In this document: positions 17,401-26,122 of the stretch, one piece after another | How the letters are laid out: each line of letters opens with the position of its first letter | Numbering within the stretch: position 1 is the first letter of the stretch | Assembly: GCA_041687255.1 (NCBI GenBank) | Contig: JAWLCL010000005.1 | Coordinates: 186,001 to 250,000, forward strand | Direction of reading: 5' to 3' | DNA: 64,000 nucleotides | Origin: Mariniphaga sp041687255 | Lineage (GTDB): Bacteria; Bacteroidota; Bacteroidia; Bacteroidales; Prolixibacteraceae | The notes under the pieces: generated by a model | The model's database searches: none | What the model saw: the letters and a program-made list of their open reading frames with translations, nothing else | What the model was told of the DNA's origin: nothing | Program-made: the position numbers and the translations under genes

Positions 17401-18788
17401 AGAGGATACTGCTCTGAAGGCATCAGCTTTGCAGCCTCTTCATATTCCAGTAACGCCTCTTCGAACTGTTCTTTTTTAAATGCTTTATCTGCTGTCTTTA
17501 TTCGTTTATCGTAAAGGGTTTGATTTGCCAGTTGAGTCATTAATGCTTTTATTTCCTCTATTTTCCCGGTGGCGATCGCATCGCCGGGCTTGAATGTTAA
17601 CGCATTTTCATAATAGGAAATGGCTTTATCGTAAAATTGTTTTTCAAAATTCAGTTCTGCCTGAAAAACAGATTCCCTGTATCCCTGGAGTGTTTCAGCA
17701 TTCATTGCCTGCTGCTCCAATATTTTATCAATCTCTTTTATTTTTTGCTGCGGATACTGCTCCCCGTCTTTCAGTCCCAGGGCCTTTAAATAAATATTGC
17801 GGGCTTCGGCATACAATAATTCGTCGAATGAATTATCGGCTGCCACTATCAATGCATCATATTCCCTGTCGGCTTGCTGTTTTCCATAAATTTCTTTTAT
17901 TTCCGCCAGGCGTGATTGTGCATGTTTGTTTTGTGCATCGACAGAAAGTGCACGCTGATAGGAACTTCTTGCCTCTTCATATTTTTTTTGATCAAACATT
18001 AAATCGCCCCGGGAGATAAGCGCCTGTAACCTATCGGTCAATGCCTTTTCCATTTCTTCCGCTACCATTAACAGACCCAACAGATCGTTTATTTCAGCTA
18101 TTCGATCCTTAGGATATTGTTCTTTGGGAAAAAGTTTATTTGCAGCTTGATATCCATCCAGTGCCGTAAGAAACTCCTCCCTGTTGTACTCATTCTCAGC
18201 CTCCTTTATCAACCGGTCGTATTCCTTCTTTAATTCAGCTAATTCGGCTTTGGTCAGTCCGGCAAGATTGTCGGCTTCTTTTCCAAGTTGCTGCGACTGT
18301 GCCATTGCCTGGTCAATAAGATGCTTTATCTGTGCATCATTGTAAAAAAGATCAGCTATGAAATTATCCACATTTTTACTGTAGTATATTTTCATAACTG
18401 CATTTTCAGAAAAAGTTTTATCGATGCCGGGAATTTCAGTAAAAAGTTTTATGTTTACCGGAAACGGTGGGAACACAGGGTCCGATTGGAGCACCTCCCG
18501 GGGTACATTGGTATCAACTATAACTTTTAGCGGAAAATTATCTTTTCGTGAAAAAATCAAAACAAATTCGTTGTTGTAATTCAATTCCACACGGTACTGT
18601 CCGTTGCTGCCGATACCGTAATCACCTGCTGGCTGACTGTTACGGTACATCTGAATAACGGCTCCGTCAACTGCCCCTTGTTCAACAGTCACAACACCTT
18701 CCAATGTAAGACCATTGCTTCGCTGAGCGTGTGTTCCGGAAGCAATACTAAAAAGCAGAATGATAAGTATTAGGTGCAGTCCCTTCAT
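14415..18788 (-). CDS. Large exported TPR-like repeat protein with Ala/Glu-rich coiled-coil linkers
   Basis: 1457 residues. Residues 1-21 are a signal peptide (MKGLHLILIILLFSIASG). Residues 25-115 look like a carboxypeptidase-regulatory-like beta sandwich (GVVTVEQGAVDGAVIQMY). From about 180 to the end it is built of TPR-like helix pairs of the form ADSLFxxKEYENSRxAYQ-ALQIKPxExxPEQRIxEI. In the middle there are four supra-repeats of about 140 residues, separated by five highly charged linkers such as AEAEAAEQARLAALEAEKE. At DNA level the linkers recur about every 430 bp between 15.6 and 17.3 kb. The likely role is a periplasmic or surface scaffold, possibly spanning the envelope; no catalytic motif is seen. 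The near-identical repeats make copy-number change likely. Confidence 0.85.
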   Translation of the reverse strand: MKGLHLILIILLFSIASGTHAQRSNGLTLEGVVTVEQGAVDGAVIQMYRNSQPAGDYGIGSNGQYRVELNYNNEFVLIFSRKDNFPLKVIVDTNVPREVLQSDPVFPPFPVNIKLFTEIPGIDKTFSENAVMKIYYSKNVDNFIADLFYNDAQIKHLIDQAMAQSQQLGKEADNLAGLTKAELAELKKEYDRLIKEAENEYNREEFLTALDGYQAANKLFPKEQYPKDRIAEINDLLGLLMVAEEMEKALTDRLQALISRGDLMFDQKKYEEARSSYQRALSVDAQNKHAQSRLAEIKEIYGKQQADREYDALIVAADNSFDELLYAEARNIYLKALGLKDGEQYPQQKIKEIDKILEQQAMNAETLQGYRESVFQAELNFEKQFYDKAISYYENALTFKPGDAIATGKIEEIKALMTQLANQTLYDKRIKTADKAFKKEQFEEALLEYEEAAKLMPSEQYPLTQITQINSIFAEQERLAEEAEAERQRLLAEEQAAEQARLAALEAEKEQEYDNAVSRGDSLLNLKEYENSRMAYQAALQIRPGEPVPEQRINDIDELLVQLAAVQKEYEAAVVRGDDAFRQESFEGAVTAFNDALKAKPDENYPKEMLAQIDSIVQTREQLAAEAEAERLRLAAEAEAAELERMAALAAEKENKFKLALAKADSLFELKEYVDSRTAYRDALQIKPEEDKPGQRINEIDELLVTLAENQKIYDDAVARGDDALARESFDESKAAFMEAQQAKSEETYPQEMLVRIDSIVDTRERLAAEAEAAEQARLAALEAEKEQQYSLTIAQADSLFSLKEYENSLVAYRAALQVKPEETLPEQRIREINDLIGQQAVVQQAYDAALASGNDAFSLESFDAAKAAFMEAQQAKPEEAYPGEMLAQIDSIVEARERLAAEAEAERLRLAAEAEAAEQARLAALEEEQNRQYNQSVRQADSLFKKQEYENAIAAYQNALQIKPGQVLPEQKISEINELLDQIAAAEQNYNASVSRGDEAFEQESFEVAREAFLEAQQVKPKESYPQEMRAKIDSIIENRERLAAEEEAERAQLAAEAEAAEQARLAALKAEKELQFAQAVSQADSLFNLKKYESSRSAYQMALQVNGEAEYPKQRIVEVDNILADIETARLEQENLDKEYREIINLADQLFDTKDFNPAKENYARAMALKPDESYPEDRIAEADRLIQQTELDNRYQSVILAADGLFQEESWIEAKGEYEKALALKLGENYPGGQILKIDNLLKQQETQALAEQQVAAEMERRKKEIETHQQALQERQEMNETGLNQLYQEYISMADEYFGNKMYNVSRAWYYKAWDVKQDETYPQQQIDEINRLVGSMLLSQRDKDYQNFINLADSTLRENQLAVSRGWYNRALSIKPGESYPKEQLQTITVLIAERMAGRSGVQFESHIKKAAEAFERESYNVARYWYKKALELRPDDEETKEKLTEIQNAVK

Positions 18789-19168
18789 TTGTACGAATTA
18801 TTTCATTTAAACTAACAGCAGTTAATGTGGTGTTTTCAACCAATTATGGAGCGAACAAAAACCACGTACTCCAATATATAAAAAACTTGCATGGGCAATA
18901 AAATCAACACTCCGGTTCTTCCATAACTCTTATGATAATTTATTCATACTCCTTGGTGCTTGCCTATACGTATTCGTTCCATAAAAACGAAAATAAGAAC
19001 AATTAATTATTCTATAGGCCAAAAACTTATAAAATGTTCAGTTTAAGTTGATGCAGAAATAAAATCAACATCAAATTCTATTATGCTTTTGCAATTAAAA
19101 GCACCGGCAGTACTATTTTTTTCCATAAATGTATTAGTTTGCCGTTTTTAAAGAACAAAAGATTTCGA
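18789..19168. other. Divergent intergenic region, no gene seen
   Basis: 380 bp, A/T-rich, between the divergent repeat-protein and NhaC genes. It must hold both promoters. I found no exact TAnnTTTG match, no long dyad and no reading frame worth calling. Confidence 0.5.
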
Positions 19169-20635
19169 ATGAAACGAGAAGCCGGTTTATTCACCGCGTT
19201 AATACCAGTGTTTGTGCTTATTGGACTTTTAACAGCCAATGTATTTATTTTTGATGATACCTTATCGGGAGCTAATCAGCTTGCACTGGTTCTCTCTGCC
19301 TCATTAGCCGGAATAATAGCCTGGAGGCTTGGAATAAAGTGGGTTTCCATTCGTGAAAAAATAGTCAGCACCATAGGTTCGGCCATGCCATCAATATTAA
19401 TACTATTACTTATTGGTTCCCTTGCCGGCACCTGGATGCTGAGCGGAGTGGTTCCGGTAATGATTTATTACGGTCTGGATATTATCAACCCTAAAATGTT
19501 TCTTTTTACTGCAGTGATTGTAAGCGCCATTGTAAGCATTGCCACCGGCAGCTCGTGGTCAACAATAGCCACCATCGGCATTGCACTGCTGGGTATAGGA
19601 AAAGCTTTGGGTATAAGCGAAGCCATTGTTGCCGGCGCAATAATCAGCGGAGCCTATTTTGGCGACAAAATTTCTCCCTTAAGCGACACCACCAATCTGG
19701 CTCCGGCAATGGCAGGTACCGACTTGTTTACCCACATTCAATACATGTTTTACACCACAGTGCCCTCAATGATAATTACTCTGTCCATATTTTTAGTAAT
19801 TGGTTTTTCCGCTGATTATACAAGCGCATTCGATAATGTGGCAACTGTAAAATCAGCCATTGACGGCACTTTTAATACAAATCCGTTGCTTTTCCTTGTA
19901 CCTGCCATACTGCTGACAATAATTATTATGAAAGTGCCTCCCCTGCCGTCCCTTCTTGCAGGCACCCTGCTGGGAGGTATTTTTGCCGTCATCTTTCAGC
20001 CTGAAATAATACAGGCTGTTGCCGGAATAACTGAATCTTACACAGAAGCCTCCTACATTTCAGTAATGCAGGCCATGTTTGGAGACATTTCGCTCATTAC
20101 TGCCGATGAAAAGGTAAATGACCTGCTCACCACCTATGGAATGAGCGGAATGCTGAACACTGTGTGGCTGATACTTTCTGCCATGGTGTTCGGGGGCGTA
20201 ATGGAATCGGCAGGATTGCTCCGCAGAATCACTATGCCAATAGTAAAATATGCCAAAAGCACAGGAAGCCTGGTTGCCTCAACGGTTGTAACATGCATAT
20301 TTTTCAATACTACTGCTTCCGATCAGTACCTTGCCATTGTTGTGCCGGGCCGAATGTTCAGAAAAACTTTTGAAGAAAAAGGTTTAAAACCCGAGGTATT
20401 AAGCAGAACACTTGAAGACAGCGGCACCATGACGTCTGTGCTGGTGCCGTGGAATACCTGCGGCGCCACACAATCAAGAGTGCTGGGCGTGGATACAATG
20501 GCATATGCTCCTTATGCTTTCTTTAATATTATCAGTCCGTTGATGACCATTTTGTTTGCCTACCTGAACATTAAAATAAGGCGCATCGGAAAAAAGGAAA
20601 ATTCCAAACTTTCTAAAGAAGTATCCGTTGATTAG
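19169..20635 (+). CDS. nhaC: Na+/H+ antiporter, NhaC family
   Basis: 488 residues with about a dozen hydrophobic segments. GAYFGDKISPLSDTTNLAPAM is the hallmark of NhaC antiporters, and the mirrored half has DSGTMTSVLVPWNTCGATQ. It exchanges internal Na+ for external H+, for sodium and pH homeostasis. I chose the ATG at 19169 (MKREAGLFTALIP); the frame could be extended to a TTG at 19139, but that adds only a basic ten-residue tail. PhzF follows 32 bp downstream on the same strand. Confidence 0.9.
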   Translation: MKREAGLFTALIPVFVLIGLLTANVFIFDDTLSGANQLALVLSASLAGIIAWRLGIKWVSIREKIVSTIGSAMPSILILLLIGSLAGTWMLSGVVPVMIYYGLDIINPKMFLFTAVIVSAIVSIATGSSWSTIATIGIALLGIGKALGISEAIVAGAIISGAYFGDKISPLSDTTNLAPAMAGTDLFTHIQYMFYTTVPSMIITLSIFLVIGFSADYTSAFDNVATVKSAIDGTFNTNPLLFLVPAILLTIIIMKVPPLPSLLAGTLLGGIFAVIFQPEIIQAVAGITESYTEASYISVMQAMFGDISLITADEKVNDLLTTYGMSGMLNTVWLILSAMVFGGVMESAGLLRRITMPIVKYAKSTGSLVASTVVTCIFFNTTASDQYLAIVVPGRMFRKTFEEKGLKPEVLSRTLEDSGTMTSVLVPWNTCGATQSRVLGVDTMAYAPYAFFNIISPLMTILFAYLNIKIRRIGKKENSKLSKEVSVD

Positions 20636-20667
20636 ATAATAATATTGATGATAAAAACAAAGCAGAA

Positions 20668-21450
20668 ATGAAACTAACAATTTTTCAGGTCGATTCCTTT
20701 GCCGAGGCTGCATTTAAAGGAAATCCTGCAGCAGTAATACCACTGGAGAACTGGCTGCCGGATGAAACCCTGCAGAGCATTGCAATGGAAAATAGCCTGT
20801 CGGAAACTGCCTTCTTTATTCCTTCAGGAAAAGATTTTCACATTCGCTGGTTCACCCCTGTAAGCGAAGTGAACCTGTGTGGACATGCCACTCTGGCGAC
20901 CGCTCATGTGCTGTTTAATCATCTCGACTATAACAAACAAAAAATTAGTTTTCAGTCAAGAAGCGGAATATTGTCGGTAGAAAAAAAAGATGACCTGATA
21001 GTGCTCGATTTTCCTGCATCAGAAATCATTGAAACGGAAATGAAAGACTATGCCGGAAAAATATTTGGCATTCTTCCAAAAAAGTGTTTTAAAGGACGCG
21101 AGGATTTGATGTTCCTGTTTCGTTCGGAAGAGGAAATAAACAACCTGATGCCTGACATACAGTTAATGAAAACAGTCGAAACAAGAGGAATAATTGTCAC
21201 TGCTCCCTCCGAAAAATATGATTTTGTTTCCCGTTTTTTTGCACCTGCAGAAGGCATCGATGAAGACCCTGTAACCGGTTCGGCACATACCATGCTTATT
21301 CCCTACTGGTCTGAAAAGCTAAATAAGCAGGAAATGACTGCCAAACAAGTTTCGAAACGTGGCGGAGTGGTATATTGCCGGAACGAAGGAGAACGGGTTA
21401 AAATAGCAGGAAAAGCAATCACATTCCTTCAGGGTGAAATTACTTTATAG
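20668..21450 (+). CDS. PhzF family isomerase
   Basis: 260 residues, the usual size of PhzF-fold proteins, with two diaminopimelate-epimerase-like halves. The catalytic Glu lies in NSLSETAFF (about residue 47). NLCGHATLATAH and DEDPVTGSAHTML are the paired signature loops. PhzF itself isomerises a phenazine precursor, but no other phenazine gene is present; most members in heterotrophs have unknown small-molecule substrates. It is probably co-transcribed with nhaC and is convergent with the alpha/beta hydrolase gene, 11 bp away. Confidence 0.88.
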   Translation: MKLTIFQVDSFAEAAFKGNPAAVIPLENWLPDETLQSIAMENSLSETAFFIPSGKDFHIRWFTPVSEVNLCGHATLATAHVLFNHLDYNKQKISFQSRSGILSVEKKDDLIVLDFPASEIIETEMKDYAGKIFGILPKKCFKGREDLMFLFRSEEEINNLMPDIQLMKTVETRGIIVTAPSEKYDFVSRFFAPAEGIDEDPVTGSAHTMLIPYWSEKLNKQEMTAKQVSKRGGVVYCRNEGERVKIAGKAITFLQGEITL

Positions 21451-21461
21451 CCCTGACTATT

Positions 21462-22442
21462 TTACAGTTTAACAGCATTTCTGGTATCCTTTTCCTGATA
21501 AGAACCATTATACGATTGCAATTGCGAGTTAAGCATTTCTACTATTAAATTCACACACTGTTCCCGGTTGTCAAACCAGGGACAGTGACCGGCATTTTTC
21601 ACCACTTCAAACCGATAACCGGAAATTGATTTTGCTTTGGCAACTCCTGTTTCCGGATGCTCAAATGCATCATTCTCTCCCCATATAAAATTTACAGGTA
21701 CTTTAAGCCTTCCAAGCTTATCACCGATATAGTACTTATTCTTCCAGCCGCGAAGGGTAAGCACATTTCCAAGCAACGAAAAAAACGATCCGGCCCACCC
21801 CTTTAACAATTGATGATAGCTGATGTGTTCAAAATAAATGTCCTGAATTTCCGACACATCAACTACAAACAGCCTTTCATATAATTTTTTGACATTGCGG
21901 GCTGACGGTTTAAAAACTGTATTAATTAATAAGCGGTTGAGAATAGGTGTTCCCATCAATCGGAGTGGAGCCGGAATGTAATAATTCATGCCGGCGGGTG
22001 CTCCTATACAGATAAGTTTATCTGTTCTTTCCGGATATTCGATAGCAAAATTAATGGCAAAAAAAGCTCCCATCGATTGGGCTAAAAAGGAAGCCTGCTG
22101 CAAATGAACAGCATCCATAAAAGATTGTATAAATTCTACACCATGCTGCCCTACATCAACATTTTTGTAGTTAAACGAATCGGTGAGGCCACTTCCCGGC
22201 CTGTCTACTACATACAAAAGAAAATTTTCGGAAAGGGGCTTCAGGATGTTTAACCATTCAGAAGAACTATTGCCTCCTCCATGCAGCAGAATTAAAGGCA
22301 TTCCGGATCCTACTTTCAGGAAATGAACATTTTTTACCGGCCCATTTGTTTTAACAGTTAAAGCTTCAGGCTGTATTCCTGCAGCATTAAATAATTGCTG
22401 CCTTGTTTCCAGATATTTATTGACAATTTCCATGACATTCAA
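21462..22442 (-). CDS. Alpha/beta hydrolase
   Basis: 326 residues, no signal peptide. The oxyanion-hole motif HGGGNSS (54-60), nucleophile elbow AQSMGA (Ser123), acid in FIWGENDAFEHPE and final His in NAGHCPWF make up a complete triad of the alpha/beta hydrolase fold (BphD/meta-cleavage type). It cleaves an ester or C-C bond in an unknown small molecule. On the same strand just upstream is an AraC regulator, and beyond it a cyclase family hydrolase, which suggests a small catabolic or detoxification group (inference). Confidence 0.87.
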   Translation of the reverse strand: MNVMEIVNKYLETRQQLFNAAGIQPEALTVKTNGPVKNVHFLKVGSGMPLILLHGGGNSSSEWLNILKPLSENFLLYVVDRPGSGLTDSFNYKNVDVGQHGVEFIQSFMDAVHLQQASFLAQSMGAFFAINFAIEYPERTDKLICIGAPAGMNYYIPAPLRLMGTPILNRLLINTVFKPSARNVKKLYERLFVVDVSEIQDIYFEHISYHQLLKGWAGSFFSLLGNVLTLRGWKNKYYIGDKLGRLKVPVNFIWGENDAFEHPETGVAKAKSISGYRFEVVKNAGHCPWFDNREQCVNLIVEMLNSQLQSYNGSYQEKDTRNAVKL

Positions 22443-22558
22443 TTTTTAGGGTTCATATGCAATATGTTTTTCTTATCATTAAAACCAAGTGCATACAAAG
22501 TTATGCCCCATTTCCAGTTTGACCGATTGCTTAAACGTCAGAAAAATTTGCTTAAGAG

Positions 22559-23470
22559 TCAAAAACCTTCTGATTGCGATAACGATTCATTTTTAAGCTT
22601 ATATTGCCACGGCGATTGCTTGAATTTATTTTTGAAGACACGGATAAAATGCGTATTATTTTTAAATCCGCTTTCATACGCTATCTCATCAATATTTTTT
22701 CCGGTAGTTTCAAGAAGATAACGGCTGTATTCAAGTCGTTTTTCCAAAAGCCATTTGCCCGGTGTAGTATGAAAAAGCGCCTTGAATTCGGTTTTAAAAG
22801 CAGAAAGACTCCTTGCAGTAAGCCTGGCAAATTCGCCAAGTGAAAGATTAGAAGTGAAGTTTAATTCCATTATCTCCCTGATTGAGGGCCGTGAACCAGC
22901 ACATATTTCCCGGAAACAACATTGTAAAGAGGCGTGCAAATTATTCGATATGATTTGCACCAGCAGTTCTTCAAATTTTATCTTTAACAAAACACCTGAC
23001 GGAGGTTCGGGCAACTTAAAATAAGCCAGCAGGGAATGAAAGTAGCTGACTAATAATTCATCGGCAGATAAAGGAATAATTGTGTCGTTTTGATTAACTT
23101 GATTTTTTGAATTTAGAGGAATCCTATACTTTTGAATGACCGATTTTATGAAATGGTCGGGAACAAATACCATCAGTTCGCAAAAATCCTCATGGGGCAG
23201 ATTATAAGTTATAACACTTCCTTTCTTTGCAAAAACACAATCGCCTGCTTTAATGTTGTACCGGCTGTGGGGGGTTTGCAACAACGTTTCGCCGGTTACA
23301 ACGAATGTAAAAAAATTATTGTGCCACCAAATGCTGCTTTTTTCTTCATCCATCGGACAATCGAATTCAACAAACAGCAAATCATCCACTTTTATTTTCT
23401 TAAAGAAGTGTCCTTTTTCGATGAAATCCTGCAGATTAACCATAACCATTGGTTTCTGAACAGAAATCAA
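22559..23470 (-). CDS. AraC family transcriptional regulator
   Basis: 303 residues. The N-terminal part (about 20-110) looks like a cupin-type effector-binding domain (GDCVFAKKGSVITY). Residues about 200-295 are the double helix-turn-helix of AraC proteins: LGEFARLTARSLSAFKTEFKALF and NIDEIAYESGFKNNTHFIRVFKNKFKQSP. It probably controls the flanking alpha/beta hydrolase and/or cyclase genes, which lie on the same strand on both sides; this is inferred from position only. MVMVNLQDF at residue 8 is an alternative start. Confidence 0.9.
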   Translation of the reverse strand: MISVQKPMVMVNLQDFIEKGHFFKKIKVDDLLFVEFDCPMDEEKSSIWWHNNFFTFVVTGETLLQTPHSRYNIKAGDCVFAKKGSVITYNLPHEDFCELMVFVPDHFIKSVIQKYRIPLNSKNQVNQNDTIIPLSADELLVSYFHSLLAYFKLPEPPSGVLLKIKFEELLVQIISNNLHASLQCCFREICAGSRPSIREIMELNFTSNLSLGEFARLTARSLSAFKTEFKALFHTTPGKWLLEKRLEYSRYLLETTGKNIDEIAYESGFKNNTHFIRVFKNKFKQSPWQYKLKNESLSQSEGF

Positions 23471-23600
23471 TACCGTCCCGGCTGCCTGTTAAAATCACCT
23501 CCCCGGAAAACAGGGACCGGGATTTTTACCCGGCTCAATCAACTATTCCATTATCAATAATATTTAACTTTACTAAATGCAGGAATGTTCAATGGTGCAA

Positions 23601-24242
23601 CTACAAGGCTTCGAAAACTGCCCGGACCGGCGAACCGTCAGCTTTTTCATAGGGAATCGGAAAGCAGAAAAACTTTCCAACAGATTCTGTCAGGTTATCG
23701 GGAAACACTAAGTTCTCTATTATGATTGCGCCTTTATTGAAAATAGCAAAATGATTTTCCCAGCTTTTGCTTTCCACAGGGTCGGCCGAAATGGTATCAA
23801 AACCAATCCCTTTAATTGGCAATGCAAGCAGCCTGTTAACCGCCTCAAGCGTTAATGTGGGAAAATTGCCAAAATACTTTTCATTTCCCCAATATTTACT
23901 CCACCCGGTTCGGAACAGAACAAAATCGGCCGACTTAAGCTGTTCGCCAAACCCGGAAATATATTGCCCGTCTATTATTTTCATGCCTTCAGGGACCGGT
24001 ACAATGAATGCACTGCCCGAAAAAGCACTCACGGGCATTCTGTCCAATGTTTTTCCATTCCCGAGCATATGGGCCGGTGCATCAATATGAGTTCCAAGAT
24101 GGGAATCAAAATCGAGATGGGTTTCCCTATACCCCTCTTTCTTAATAGTAGCTGCAGATGTAAACCGGGGGTTATCCTTACCCGGGTAAACCGGACTCTC
24201 ATTATTGAGCGGATGAGACAAATCGTATAAATTCATTTCCAT
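23601..24242 (-). CDS. Cyclase/arylformamidase family metal-dependent hydrolase
   Basis: 213 residues. The metal-binding signature HLGTHIDAPAH (about residues 48-58) defines the cyclase family, which includes kynurenine formamidase. Family features DLSHPL at the start and VLFRTGWSKYW and GFDTISADPVES further on are present. Members hydrolyse N-formylkynurenine or related amides and lactones. No other tryptophan-degradation gene is nearby, so the substrate is open. ATG choices at 24242 and 24236 differ by two residues. Confidence 0.87.
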   Translation of the reverse strand: MEMNLYDLSHPLNNESPVYPGKDNPRFTSAATIKKEGYRETHLDFDSHLGTHIDAPAHMLGNGKTLDRMPVSAFSGSAFIVPVPEGMKIIDGQYISGFGEQLKSADFVLFRTGWSKYWGNEKYFGNFPTLTLEAVNRLLALPIKGIGFDTISADPVESKSWENHFAIFNKGAIIIENLVFPDNLTESVGKFFCFPIPYEKADGSPVRAVFEAL

Positions 24243-24341
24243 TTTCTTAAAAACTCAAAAATAATGAAATGATTACCAACTGCAGGGTTAAACTTCTATT
24301 AAAATAAACGGGGTCAACTATAAAGCAAAAAGACGGGTAAA

Positions 24342-24761
24342 TTAACCCATCTCTGCTTCAATTTCCTTCATCAGGAATTTTTTTGTTTTCACCCCCACAT
24401 ACCTTCGTATTTCCGTTCCATCGCGGAACAAAATAAGAGTGGGGATATTTCGAACTTTATACTTTTGAGCCAGTTGCTGCTGCTTATCCACATTCACCTT
24501 AGCCACCGTAACCCGGTCTTCTGATTCAGCCAAATCGTTCAATATGGGAGCTGCCACTTTGCACGGCCCGCACCATGGAGCCCAGAAATCCACCAGGGTA
24601 ATGCCCCGGCGGATTACAGGCTTGAAATTTTTGTTTCCCAAATGCTTTATCTTACTGCTGTCGGGCACAGGCCTGGCATGCTTCATCTTATACCAGGTAT
24701 AAGTGATTAAACCAATCAATGCCAAAAGAACAATCAGGATAACAATTAAGGTTGTTGACAT
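24342..24761 (-). CDS. Membrane-anchored thioredoxin
   Basis: 139 residues. A single N-terminal transmembrane helix (about 5-24) is followed by a thioredoxin domain with an intact active site WCGPC (Cys64, Cys67) and cis-Pro (NIPTL). Basic residues after the helix (YKMKHAR) suggest that the domain faces the cytoplasm. It is the last gene of a five-gene minus-strand operon (nifX-like, CX6C thioredoxin-like, trxB, osmC, this gene) with gaps of 3 to 29 bp. TrxB encoded two genes earlier is its probable reductant. A short GGGT/ACCC dyad overlaps the stop codon and may act as a weak terminator. Confidence 0.92.
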   Translation of the reverse strand: MSTTLIVILIVLLALIGLITYTWYKMKHARPVPDSSKIKHLGNKNFKPVIRRGITLVDFWAPWCGPCKVAAPILNDLAESEDRVTVAKVNVDKQQQLAQKYKVRNIPTLILFRDGTEIRRYVGVKTKKFLMKEIEAEMG

Positions 24762-24766
24762 TTTCG

Positions 24767-25189
24767 TTAACTTTCAATGATTTTAATTTCGTAAGTAAGC
24801 TCTATTGCCTTACGGAACATTGCGCTCACGCCGCAATACCGTTCATCGGAAAGGTTAACTGCTTTTTGGAGTTTTTCCTCCGGGAGGTTTTTTCCTTTAA
24901 ATTCGTAGGTAATATGCATCCGGGTGAATTGTTTGGGATGTTCTTCGGTAAGGTCGCCATCGACAATAACATTTAAATCATCGAGTTCGACCCGCATTTT
25001 TTTGAGGATCGAAACCACATCCATTGCTGTGCAACCGGCCAAAGCTGCAAGAAGCAATGGTTTTGGGCGCGGTCCGCGGTTTTCACCACCCACCTTGTCC
25101 GATGCATCCAATGTAATTTTGTGTCCGCTTACTTCGGCTGAAAAAGCCATATTTTCCAGCCAGTTGATCTTTACCTGTTCTTTTGCCAT
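24767..25189 (-). CDS. OsmC family protein
   Basis: 140 residues of the OsmC/Ohr fold. The two redox cysteines are Cys53 (ALAGCTAMDV) and Cys119 (DERYCGVS), both at family positions. OsmC and Ohr proteins reduce organic hydroperoxides through a peroxidatic cysteine recycled by lipoyl or thioredoxin donors. Placement 9 bp downstream of trxB and 5 bp upstream of a thioredoxin gene suggests that thioredoxin recycles it here (inference). The sequence resembles the YhfA-like branch rather than Ohr, so the substrate is uncertain. Confidence 0.9.
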   Translation of the reverse strand: MAKEQVKINWLENMAFSAEVSGHKITLDASDKVGGENRGPRPKPLLLAALAGCTAMDVVSILKKMRVELDDLNVIVDGDLTEEHPKQFTRMHITYEFKGKNLPEEKLQKAVNLSDERYCGVSAMFRKAIELTYEIKIIES

Positions 25190-25198
25190 AGTATAAAA

Positions 25199-26119
25199 TT
25201 AATTTCTTAAAAATTCAGCTGCACTAAGGGCAGCAATAGTTCCTTCTGCCACGGCAGTAGTTACCTGCCGGTATTTTTTTACAATGCAATCGCCTGCGGC
25301 AAATACTCCGTTAACATTGGTTTTCATGTTGGCATCCACCACAATTTCATTGCGTTCATTCAGCTGCACCAATCCTGAAAGATTTTCGGTATTGGGCTGA
25401 TAGCCTGCAAATATAAAGGTGCCGTCGGCTTTCAATTCCTCTCTTTTTCCTGAAGGCAGATGCTCCAATTCAACCTTTTCAAGTTTACCGTTCCCGTAAA
25501 AACCGCGTAATTCCGATTCCAGTATGAAATTTATCTTTGGATTTTTCTGCGCTTCTTCAATGGCGTGCTTAAAAGCCTGAAAATGGCTAAACTGGTGCAC
25601 AATAGTAACCTCTGAGGCGTGCTGAGTCAAGGCAACGGCTTCTTCCAGGGCTGAATTACCTCCGCCCACAACCACCACTTTTTTTCCGGTAAAAAATTCA
25701 CCGTCACAAGTGGCACAATACGATATGCCCGAACCTCTAAACTGGTCCTCTCCCGGAATATTCAATGAACGCGGCCTTCCGCCGGGGGTCAAAATTACTG
25801 ATTTTGCCTGAAAAACCCGGCCATCTTCCAGTTCAACTTCTTTAGTTTTACCTTCGAACCGGTAGCTTACTATTTTTACATTCGATTTAATGGTGCAGCC
25901 AAAACTTTTTGCCTGTTGCTTCATGGTGTTGGCCAGCATATAACCTTTAGTGGCAGGCACCCCCGGATAATTAGCTATTTCTTCTGTTAAAATCATTTGG
26001 CCTCCAACAGCGCCTTCGTTCACAATGAGGGTTGAAAGTTTGGCACGCGAGGCATAAATGCCGGCTGTTAAGCCGGCTGCCCCTGCGCCTATTATCATTA
26101 CATCAAACATTTTATCCAT
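25199..26119 (-). CDS. trxB: Thioredoxin-disulfide reductase
   Basis: 306 residues, full length. FAD-binding GAGAAG at 11-16, redox pair CATC at 135-138, NADPH-binding GGGNSA at 152-157 and the C-terminal FAD motif FAAGDCIVKKYRQ are all present. It transfers electrons from NADPH to thioredoxin. The gene starts 3 bp after the CX6C thioredoxin-like gene and is third in the redox operon, so its partners probably include both thioredoxin-like proteins encoded beside it. The neighbouring Crp/Fnr-type regulator is the likely controller. Confidence 0.95.
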   Translation of the reverse strand: MDKMFDVMIIGAGAAGLTAGIYASRAKLSTLIVNEGAVGGQMILTEEIANYPGVPATKGYMLANTMKQQAKSFGCTIKSNVKIVSYRFEGKTKEVELEDGRVFQAKSVILTPGGRPRSLNIPGEDQFRGSGISYCATCDGEFFTGKKVVVVGGGNSALEEAVALTQHASEVTIVHQFSHFQAFKHAIEEAQKNPKINFILESELRGFYGNGKLEKVELEHLPSGKREELKADGTFIFAGYQPNTENLSGLVQLNERNEIVVDANMKTNVNGVFAAGDCIVKKYRQVTTAVAEGTIAALSAAEFLRN

Positions 26120-26122
26120 TTG

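Noticed and set aside
20668..24242. Phenazine or tryptophan-degradation cluster
   Set aside because: PhzF and a formamidase-like cyclase are present, but no other pathway gene is; both families have wide substrate ranges.
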